Below, in pieces: positions 36,826 through 43,804 of a stretch of DNA of 64,000 nucleotides (position 1 is its first letter; each line of letters opens with the position of its first letter). The notes beneath the pieces were generated by a model that did not search any database, was not told the origin of the DNA, and worked only from the letters and a program-made list of their open reading frames with translations. The stretch is from CAXXOK01 sp963664595 (lineage in GTDB: Bacteria > Bacillota > Clostridia > Christensenellales > Aristaeellaceae). The translations under genes were made by a program, and so were the position numbers. The stretch covers positions 248,001 through 312,000 of the forward strand of contig CAXXOK010000003.1 of NCBI GenBank assembly GCA_963664595.2, read 5' to 3'.

Positions 36826-38640
36826 ATGGCTACCATTACGATTAACGGCCTTCAGGCCACGGTGCCCGATGACGCCACCATTTTACAGGCGGCGAAAAGC
36901 GTCGGGATCCATATTCCGACCCTGTGTAATCTGGAAGGTATCCATGCCTTTGGCTCCTGCCGCATTTGCGTGGTGGACGTAGAGGGCGCCAAAACCCTGC
37001 AGGCCTCCTGCCTGGCCAAGGTGCGCGACGGCATGGTGATCCACACCAACAACGCCAAGGTGCGCAAGGCACGCCGGGTGCTTTACGAGCTGCTGCTGTC
37101 CGACCACGACAAGGAATGCCTCACCTGCACCCGCAGCCGTGACTGCGAGCTGAAGGCGCTGGGCGAAACCCTGGGCGTGACCGAAACCCGCTTTGAGGGC
37201 GAGCACTTAACCCCGCCGTCGGATATCTCAATTTCCATCACGCGCGACATGGGCAAGTGCGTGCTCTGCCGCCGCTGCGTTACCGCCTGCAACAACGTGC
37301 AGAACACCGGCGTGCTCAACGCCCAGAACCGCGGCTTTGATACCATAATCGCCCCCGCCATGGAAACCCCGCTGGGCTCCGCCAGCTGCGTGTTCTGCGG
37401 CCAGTGCACCGTGGTGTGCCCCACCGGCGCCCTGCACGAAACCGACGCCACCCAGAAGGTGTGGAACATGATCGACTCCCCCAAGCGCACCATCGTGCAG
37501 GTGGCTCCGGCCATCCGCGTGGCTATCGGCGAAGAATTCGGCATGGAGCCGGGCTCGCAGGTGACCGGCAAGCTTGCGGCCGCGCTGCGCGCCATGGGCT
37601 TTGATGATGTGTTTGACACCAACTTTACCGCCGACCTCACCATCATGGAAGAGGGCACGGAGTTTTTGGGCCGCGTGAAGGCCGCGCTGACCGGCGGACA
37701 GGCCACGCTGCCGATGATCACCTCCTGCTCCCCCGGCTGGATCAAGTACATCGAGCATCACTATCCGGACTATCTGGAGAACCTCTCCACCTGCAAATCC
37801 CCGCACATGATGCTGGGCGCGCTGGCGAAGTCCTTCTATGCCGAAAAGATCGGCGTTGCCCCCGAGGATATCAACGTGGTCTCGGTCATGCCCTGCACGG
37901 CCAAGAAGTTTGAAATCAACCGCCACGAGATGTTCAACAACGGCGTGCCCAATGTGGATGCCGTGCTCACCACCCGTGAGCTGGGCAAGATGATCCGCGA
38001 GGCGGGCATCGATTTCGTCAACCTGCCGGACGCCGAGTATGACAATCCGCTGGGCATGTCCACCGGCGCGGCCGATATCTTCGGCGTAACCGGCGGCGTA
38101 ATGGAAGCGGCCCTGCGCACGGTGTACGAGCTGGTTACCGGCCGCGAGCTGCCCTTTGAAGGCCTGCATGTAACCCCGATCGTGGGTCTGGAGCAGGTGA
38201 AGGAAGCCGCCATCACCATCACCGATCCGCTGCCCTGCTATGATTTCCTCAAGGATGTCACCGTGAAGGTGGCCGTGACCAGCGGCACCGCGGGCGCCGC
38301 CGTGCTGATGGACCAGATTGAAAACGGCACCTCGCCGTATCACTTCATCGAGGTCATGGGCTGCCCGGGCGGCTGCATCATGGGCGGCGGTCAGCCGCGC
38401 TCCAAGGATCCCGATGTGCGCACGAAGCGCCTCAAGGGCCTCTACACCGAGGACGAGGGTAAAACCCTGCGCAAATCCCACGAAAATCCCTACATCACCA
38501 AGCTCTACGAAGAGTATCTGGGCGAGCCCAACGGCCACAAATCGCATGAGCTGCTCCACACCCACTACACCAAGCGCGGCATGGAAAACCGCTTGGCGGA
38601 TAAGGAAATGGTGGACAAGGAAGTCTCTCCCAAGGCGTAA
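36826..38640 (+). CDS. hydA: [FeFe]-hydrogenase catalytic subunit HydA
   Basis: A 604-aa hydrogenase. N-terminal [2Fe-2S] ferredoxin domain ('CNLEGIHAFGSCRICVVDV'), His/Cys3 cluster ('HDKECLTCTRSRDC'), two [4Fe-4S] clusters ('CVLCRRCVTACNNV', 'CVFCGQCTVVCP'), then the H-cluster domain: P1 'TSCSPGW' (residues 299-305), P2 'MPCTAKKFE', P3 'MGCPGGCIMGGGQP'. The second residue of the usual TSCCP motif is Ser here. With HydB and HydC it should evolve or oxidise H2 using NAD(P)H and ferredoxin. Start ATG 36826 with AAAGGAG upstream, 2 nt after hydB. Confidence 0.96.
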   Translation: MATITINGLQATVPDDATILQAAKSVGIHIPTLCNLEGIHAFGSCRICVVDVEGAKTLQASCLAKVRDGMVIHTNNAKVRKARRVLYELLLSDHDKECLTCTRSRDCELKALGETLGVTETRFEGEHLTPPSDISISITRDMGKCVLCRRCVTACNNVQNTGVLNAQNRGFDTIIAPAMETPLGSASCVFCGQCTVVCPTGALHETDATQKVWNMIDSPKRTIVQVAPAIRVAIGEEFGMEPGSQVTGKLAAALRAMGFDDVFDTNFTADLTIMEEGTEFLGRVKAALTGGQATLPMITSCSPGWIKYIEHHYPDYLENLSTCKSPHMMLGALAKSFYAEKIGVAPEDINVVSVMPCTAKKFEINRHEMFNNGVPNVDAVLTTRELGKMIREAGIDFVNLPDAEYDNPLGMSTGAADIFGVTGGVMEAALRTVYELVTGRELPFEGLHVTPIVGLEQVKEAAITITDPLPCYDFLKDVTVKVAVTSGTAGAAVLMDQIENGTSPYHFIEVMGCPGGCIMGGGQPRSKDPDVRTKRLKGLYTEDEGKTLRKSHENPYITKLYEEYLGEPNGHKSHELLHTHYTKRGMENRLADKEMVDKEVSPKA

Positions 38641-38679
38641 GCAAAGCCTTTCCAACCTAGTTTCATAGACACCTCAAAA

Positions 38680-38710
38680 GCCCCGCACACGGCGTTAGCC
38701 GGTGCGGGGC
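38680..38710 (+). terminator. Terminator after hydA
   Basis: GCCCCGCAC pairs with GTGCGGGGC, with an inner CGG/CCG stem; a modest T-rich tract (GTGTTTTGTTG) follows. It ends the hydCBA operon. Confidence 0.7.
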
Positions 38711-39150
38711 CAGTGTTTTGTTGTAAACGATATTGCTTAAACAGCTGAGGTGTGCGATATTGTGGACGCCGCATTTATCCCGTGTACGATTAGCTTCCGC
38801 CATGTGTTGTTTCGTTAAACGGGAGTTTTTGAATAGCAGTTCAGTGACTTGCGAGCAGTTTTAATCACGGTTTATATAGGTGTACGTCATGAGACGGTTG
38901 TGATATCTTGTCCTTTGGCAGTGGAGAGAGCGAAAATCCGAATAGGATCCTATTGTGCATAATTATACATCAATGAACGCCTTGTTTATTTATGGAAAGC
39001 ATTCATTGAATAATCGTTCGATTGAATATATTTTTGGCTTTTACTATTTATATAATTGGAAGGATTAGTTGTTGAGAAATGTAGGGGATTTATAGTATTT
39101 TACAGAAGTATATAATTTTACGAACTGATACGATCAAAGGAGCAATCGGC
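38711..39150. other. AT-rich intergenic region before the second GtrA gene
   Basis: About 440 nt without a credible gene, much more AT-rich than its neighbours. It includes -10-like TATAAT at 39111-39116, 35 nt before the GtrA start, but no matching -35. Nothing else recognised. Confidence 0.5.
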
Positions 39151-39627
39151 ATGGCAGATACTAAAAACACGGCAAAGCTGAGCGCCGGGCAGCGGGCGTG
39201 GCAGTTTCTCAAGTTTACGCTGTTTTCCATTTCGGCGGGGCTCATCCAGGCGATCAGCTTCACCCTGCTCAACGAGACGACCGGCTTTCCCTACTGGCCC
39301 AGCTACCTGATTGCGCTGACGCTGAGCGTGGTATGGAACTTCACGTTCAACCGCCGCTACACCTTCAAATCCACGGTGAACATCCCCAAGGCGATGTCAC
39401 TGGTGCTGATGTACTACGCCGTGTTTACGCCGCTGAGCACCTGGTGGGGCGACGCGCTGACGAACATCGGCTGGAACGAATACCTTGTGCTGGGCGGGAC
39501 CATGGTGATCAACTTTGTGAGCGAATTCCTGTTCCAAAGCCTGGTGGTGTTCCGCAAAACCATGAACACCAACGCACTGGCCAGGCCCGTGCAGGAGGAA
39601 GCGGACGCGAGCCTCGCCGGGGACTAA
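39151..39627 (+). CDS. GtrA-like membrane protein (second copy)
   Basis: A 158-aa protein with four membrane helices. 'FTLFSISAGLIQAISFTLL', 'LIALTLSVVWNFTFNRRYTFKS' and 'NFVSEFLFQSLVVFRK' match the GtrA layout. Start ATG 39151 with AAAGGAG 8 nt upstream. It is distinct in sequence from the copy at 17118. It probably assists lipid-linked sugar handling. It has no glycosyltransferase beside it, standing alone before the decayed region. Confidence 0.87.
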   Translation: MADTKNTAKLSAGQRAWQFLKFTLFSISAGLIQAISFTLLNETTGFPYWPSYLIALTLSVVWNFTFNRRYTFKSTVNIPKAMSLVLMYYAVFTPLSTWWGDALTNIGWNEYLVLGGTMVINFVSEFLFQSLVVFRKTMNTNALARPVQEEADASLAGD

Positions 39628-39756
39628 CCGGAGGATACCGGAGCGCACGGGGAGAGTACCGGGAAGCAGACGAAAAGTGGCCGGGAGTATGCCGGGAGTG
39701 TGCCGGAAGTATGCCGGGAGCGCGCCGGGAATATGCTGGGAATACACCGGGAGCTG
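39628..39756. repeat. Tandem repeat with 11-bp period
   Basis: From 39680 to 39756 there are seven consecutive 11-bp units of the form GCCGGGAGTAT (GCCGGGAGTGT, GCCGGAAGTAT, GCCGGGAGCGC, GCCGGGAATAT, GCTGGGAATAC, ACCGGGAGCTG). More degenerate 10-11 bp units extend back to the GtrA stop. An 11-bp period cannot be read as a peptide repeat, so it is non-coding. Confidence 0.8.
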
Positions 39757-39925
39757 ACTGCCGTTCCTGTGCATCCTCCGGACGATTTGCGGGGGAGAGC
39801 GTTGGAGGGCAGGCCAGGAAAACGATGAATAAATCGCCTGCACGCTGCCGCGCTATTCTTTCGTCAGCCTGGGTTTTGCAGAATTATGGACGAAGCGCTG
39901 ACGCTGCTTCAAGTTTAATGAACTC

Positions 39926-40089
39926 AGGTAAGTGATGAACAAAGCGTTTGTGCGATTGTGCGTTAGAATTTTGTCTGGCTGGGCTTGCGGAACGCGAAGT
40001 AGTAGCAGCGCTATGTCGAGGGCTCTGTAAGCCCAGCCCGGCGGAAATATGACGCGCTAGCGCATAAGGGATTTGTTCATCGCTTACCT
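39926..40089. repeat. Long-hairpin repeat family, copy B
   Basis: 164 nt with outer arms AGGTAAGTGATGAACAAA and TTTGTTCATCGCTTACCT. The core is present in inverted orientation (39996-40014, complement of ATAGCGCTGCTACTACTTC). Half-copies flank it: the left-arm type at 39829-39905 and the right-arm type at 40090-40140. Confidence 0.75.
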
Positions 40090-40297
40090 AGCGTGACGAA
40101 AGTCTGGCAAGGCATCGCACAAGGGCTTTATGTATTACTTGCCTATGCCGCGCATTGCGGAAGAGGTTGCCACAACGCCGGGGGATAGAGCAACAGCCGG
40201 AGCTTGCCGTACCGCAGCCAATTGAGGGCTGCTGATCTGTTGTTGCTATCCGGCCCTTGGCACAGTGATGGATGATGAGGATCCGGGAGGGATGTGG

Positions 40298-40946
40298 ATG
40301 ATACCGGAAGGTATACGGTGGTTATTCTTCGACATGGGCTCCAACCCTGATCGACAGCACGGACGCTTATGAGGGCTGGTTTCAAAACGCGTCGGCCGCC
40401 ATCGGCGGCGCGCTCAGCCCGCAGGCAATAGCGCGGGAATATGAAAAAGGCATGGCGCGTTACGATGCCACGATCGTCGGTCAGCTGCGGCCGTACGGGT
40501 TTCAGGGGGAAAGCTCCGCGCACCTGTACCCGACAGGGCTGGACAGGGCGTATCCGCAGGCCGGGCCGCTGCTCGGGCGGCTTTCCCGGCGGTTTCGGCT
40601 GGCGGTGATCGCCAATCAGTCCGCCGGGGCGGAGGAACGGCTGCGGCGCTACGGTCTGCTGGACTATTTTGATTTTGTGCTTGGCTCCGCCGACATCGGC
40701 CTGCAAAAGCCCGATCCGCGTATTTTCCGCCTCGCGCTGGAAAAAGCGGGCTGTACGCCTCACGAGGCCGCGATGATCGGCGACCGGCCGGATTATGATA
40801 TCTACCCCGCCAAACAGCTGGGTTTACGCACCATCCGTGTGCGGCAGGGCCCCGCCGCCTGCCAGGTTCCGCGCTCGCCGGATTACGAGGCGGATGTAAC
40901 GGTGAATAGTCTGGACGAGCTGGGCGAGGTGCTGGAAACCCGTTGA
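40298..40946 (+). pseudogene. HAD-superfamily hydrolase, frameshifted
   Basis: Reading from ATG 40298 (GGGAGG 7 nt upstream) gives 'IRWLFFDMGS', HAD motif I, then runs out of frame. With one extra A removed near 40343 the reading continues as 'TLIDSTDAYEGWFQNASAAIG' into an open frame to 40946 with motif II ('LAVIANQ') and motifs III/IV ('LGSADIGLQKPDPRIF', 'AAMIGDRPDYDI'). So a complete HAD phosphatase of about 215 aa is broken by a single base. It could be a recent pseudogene or a sequencing error. It lies in a region with another decayed gene. Confidence 0.82.
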
Positions 40947-41223
40947 GCATATCCCTTGCACACCGGCAGATACCAGAGTTGTTCTCTTGAAAATCGATTC
41001 ATTTCAAAGCGGCGCTGCCATGGCTGCGGTTTTCGCTAACCCGTTTGTGCGAAACCCCAACGCGCCACTGCCCAAGCGATCGATTTAACCATAGCCTGGG
41101 ACAGCCGACTGGGCTGATATAAGCATATCCAACAGAATGGAAAAAGCGTAAGAAATATGATAAACCTCTGCGTCTGATCCGGTATACTGTTGATGGAGGT
41201 TGGATACGGCGGAAAGGAGCGCC

Positions 41224-41676
41224 TTGCGGCTGATCGGGTTTTATAAAAACACTGGGAAGGGCTTCGGCACGATCGGCCAATGCTGGCGGAACTGCATGCC
41301 CGGCAGGCGGAAATCGAAAACCGTGTGCACCCGGAATACCTGACCGGCGTTACCAAGTACGCAGTTGGATGGGCGTGTGCGCCGCAACCTGCCTTTGATT
41401 GTTAGGCCGCGGCGGAGGTATCCGCAATCTGGCGGATACTCGGCGGAATGGTGACAAAGGATCTGCCCACCGGAAAGTATATGGTATTCCGTTTCAAGGG
41501 CCTGATGATGGATTCGCTGGAACCCCTGGCGGAGTACATCCACCGCGAGCGGCATTTGCAGTACGCCTGCAGGCTGAAGGAAAACGCACGGTTTGATTTT
41601 ATGCGGTATGGTACGGCTGTGGACAGCAGTGGCAGCAGCGATATCACCACTGGGTGCCAACCCTGTAGCCGCATAC
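41224..41676 (+). pseudogene. Decayed GyrI-like effector-binding protein
   Basis: Fragments in different frames line up into one effector-binding domain: 'LIGFYKNTGKGFGTIGQ' (frame of 41230), then after a frameshift at about 41275 'LAELHARQAEIENRVHPEYL' and 'TGVTKYAVGWACAPQPAFDC', an in-frame TAG (about 41403), then 'MVTKDLPTGKYMVFRFKG' and 'KENARFDFMRYGTAVDSSGS'. The C-terminal strand is lost as well. One frameshift plus one stop plus a damaged end mean a true pseudogene. The same fold occurs intact at 17868. Confidence 0.75.
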
Positions 41677-41720
41677 GGGAAAAGCCAAACGCCCCGGGGC
41701 GTAACCCAAAGAGCGTATAC

Positions 41721-41750
41721 AAACGCCCCATGCTTATGCATGGGGTGTTT
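41721..41750. terminator. Bidirectional terminator hairpin
   Basis: AAACGCCCCATGC and GCATGGGGTGTTT form a 13-bp stem (one G-T pair) with a four-base loop, between the decayed plus-strand gene and the minus-strand acidic-protein gene. Confidence 0.75.
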
Positions 41751-41791
41751 GCACTCCGTGTCCGGATGAAAGCCGGGGCAGCATCCGCGGG

Positions 41792-42058
41792 TTAAAAAAG
41801 ATCGTCGTCGTTGAGGCCGTCGAGGTCCTCATCCTCAAAATCGTCCTCGTCGTCGTCGTCAAAGCTGTCGTCCTGAAAATCCTCGTCGGAAAAATCGTCG
41901 TCATCGAAAGCGTCGTCAAGGAAGCCGTCTGCGTGTCTGCCGTGCAGATACGCCGCTTCCGCCTCTCTGAGGTCCTTGTCGGATACTCCGGGGCCATCCG
42001 GCAAATCGCCGATCACGATGTACTCCGGGATGATAAAAACCGGTTTTCCCTCTTCCAT
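41792..42058 (-). CDS. Small protein with a long Asp/Glu tail
   Basis: An 88-aa protein. Residues 1-45 look folded ('PVFIIPEYIVIGDLPDGPGV', 'LREAEAAYLHGRH'); residues about 46-88 are almost only D, E and F, with repeats like 'DDDDFSDEDFQDD'. It has no signal peptide or membrane helix. Start: ATG complementary to 42056-42058 with AGGAGG upstream. I do not recognise the family. Acidic tails of this kind may bind metals or basic proteins or mimic nucleic acid, but nothing here decides this. Confidence 0.7.
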   Translation of the reverse strand: MEEGKPVFIIPEYIVIGDLPDGPGVSDKDLREAEAAYLHGRHADGFLDDAFDDDDFSDEDFQDDSFDDDDEDDFEDEDLDGLNDDDLF

Positions 42059-42201
42059 ACCCTTTGTCCTCCTGTGAACCCTATCGCTTGAATAAAATGG
42101 AATGAACCGCGAGCCGCGCGGAAAGCGCCGGAAATATGGAAGGTGTTGCCGCAAACGGAGAGTAAGGCAAACACAGAACAAAGCATGTGCATACGGATGC
42201 G

Positions 42202-42285
42202 CTGTCCCCGCGCGGAGACGGGGCAGCGGAAGGCTTTGATTGCGGTTTCCTCGGCTTTTGCGCACCGAAGCGGACGGCAATCAAA
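42202..42285. other. Structured intergenic segment with two stems
   Basis: CTGTCCCC pairs with CGGGGCAG (42202-42226) and TTTGATTGC with GCAATCAAA (42235-42243 and 42277-42285), the latter with a smaller CCTCGG/CCGAAG stem inside. It lies between two minus-strand genes and may be a leader or processing structure. Confidence 0.45.
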
Positions 42286-42320
42286 CGCGGCTGGGCAGGA
42301 ACGCCCGGTTCCGCGTTGGC

Positions 42321-42788
42321 TCAGGGCGTTGGCAGCACCTGCTGCGCGTCAATCTCCTGCTGCATCAGCAGGGCGGCTTCGGCGCTGGTCAGCTCCAGCG
42401 CGCGCAGCTGATCGCCGTACAGCAGGCGGTACGCCGCGCGGTCGGCGCCATCCGGTACGGCAAAGGACAAACGGTACAGGGCTTGCCCGTCCGTCAGCTC
42501 CAGCCCTTTAATCCGGTCGGGATGCCAGACACCGTTCAGGCTGACCAAGAGAAAGGAATCCTGCAAGTATTGAGTGGGGTTCTCCATGCCGTCCAGCAGG
42601 GCGGCCGGGATGGACAGATCCACCATGATGGACGAGGCTGTATCCGCCGTGGGCAGCAGCGGCGCGATGGAGATCAGGCCCGCGTCGGTGCGAAACGGCG
42701 CGTTCAGGGTCTGCGTATCGGCCGTGGCGATGGCCGCCGTGCACAGGATCAGCACAAGGGTGATCAGGAGCAGGGGGCGGAATTTCAT
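42321..42788 (-). CDS. Secreted protein of unknown function
   Basis: A 155-aa protein with a clear signal peptide ('KFRPLLLITLVLILCTAAIATA'; cleavage near residue 23) and a mature part of about 130 residues rich in beta-strand ('LISIAPLLPTADTASSIMVDL', 'QDSFLLVSLNGVWHPDRIKG'). No catalytic motif or cysteine pair in the mature part. Start: ATG complementary to 42786-42788 with AGGAAGG upstream. It is 53 nt from the ZIP transporter gene on the same strand and so probably co-transcribed; a metal- or envelope-related role is only a guess. Confidence 0.72.
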   Translation of the reverse strand: MKFRPLLLITLVLILCTAAIATADTQTLNAPFRTDAGLISIAPLLPTADTASSIMVDLSIPAALLDGMENPTQYLQDSFLLVSLNGVWHPDRIKGLELTDGQALYRLSFAVPDGADRAAYRLLYGDQLRALELTSAEAALLMQQEIDAQQVLPTP

Positions 42789-42841
42789 GGGCAGCCTTCC
42801 TTTCTTTGTATGTAAGAATTGAAAGGGATTTGCGCGTATCC

Positions 42842-43651
42842 CTACTGGAGCAGAAGCAGGCTCAGCGCCATCAGCGCCATGCCGGCCACCAGCCCATAGA
42901 TGGACAGATGGTGCTCTCCGTATTCCTGAGCGGCGGGCAGCAGCTCATCCAGGCTGATGAACACCATAATACCGGCGGTCATGGCGAAAACGAAGCCGAA
43001 TACGGTATCGTTGAGGAAGGGCGCAAGCACCAGATACCCGATAATCGCGCCCACAGGCTCGGCCAGGCCGGAGGCAAACGACAGGCGGAACGCCTTTTTG
43101 CGGTTGCCTGTCGCACAATAAATCGGCACGGCCACGGCAATGCCCTCGGGGATGTTATGGATGGCGATGGCGACAGCGATCGGGATGCCCAGATGCGGGT
43201 TGGACAGCGTGGCGGTGAAGGTGGCAAGCCCCTCGGGAAAATTATGCGCCGCAATCGCCAGCGCGGTCAGCACGCCGATGTGCATCAGGCTGTTCTGGGG
43301 GTGTACGGGGCAGTTGTCCATCTCCTCCACGGTGTGCATTTCGTGCGGGTTTTCCACAGAGGGGATCAACTTGTCGATCAGCGCGATCAGCGCAAAACCG
43401 CAGAAAAAACCGCCCACTGTAAGCCACGCGCCCGGTTTGGCGCCGATGGAGGAGGAGATCAGGTTCAGCGCCTCCGGGAAGATATCCACAAAGGATACGT
43501 AGATCATCACGCCCGCCGAAAACCCCAGCGCGACGGACAGGAACTTGGTGTTGGTTTGCCGGGTGATCAGGGACAGCAGGCTGCCGATGCCCGTGGAAAG
43601 ACCGGCCAGCAGCGTGAGGGAAAACGCGAAGAGGAAGTTGTTGGGTATCAA
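42842..43651 (-). CDS. zupT: ZIP-family metal transporter (ZupT-like)
   Basis: A 269-aa transporter with eight membrane helices that imports zinc or other divalent metals. Helix IV has 'ALAIAAHNFPEGLATF' and helix V 'IAIHNIPEGIAVAVP', the paired metal-site motifs HNxPEG of the GufA/ZupT group. The loop 'ENPHEMHTVEEMDNCPVHP' is His-rich. Start: TTG complementary to 43649-43651, with AAAGGAG 7 nt upstream; no in-frame ATG is so well placed. Confidence 0.93.
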   Translation of the reverse strand: MIPNNFLFAFSLTLLAGLSTGIGSLLSLITRQTNTKFLSVALGFSAGVMIYVSFVDIFPEALNLISSSIGAKPGAWLTVGGFFCGFALIALIDKLIPSVENPHEMHTVEEMDNCPVHPQNSLMHIGVLTALAIAAHNFPEGLATFTATLSNPHLGIPIAVAIAIHNIPEGIAVAVPIYCATGNRKKAFRLSFASGLAEPVGAIIGYLVLAPFLNDTVFGFVFAMTAGIMVFISLDELLPAAQEYGEHHLSIYGLVAGMALMALSLLLLQ

Positions 43652-43804
43652 ATGAGTTCTCCTTTTAGGTGATATGGGCAATGGAAAAGCGCCCGCCAAA
43701 CCGGCAGACGCTGCGGAAACCCTGCGCGAGTCCGGAATGAAATGGTAAGCTCATAGAGAATTCTCCGTGCGTGGTGAAATGCCTCTTTTCTTTGTTACAT
43801 AGGA

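Noticed and set aside
43652..43800. Possible metal riboswitch before the ZIP transporter gene
   Set aside because: A GC-rich stem exists, but the conserved cores of the Mn2+ or NiCo classes were not found.
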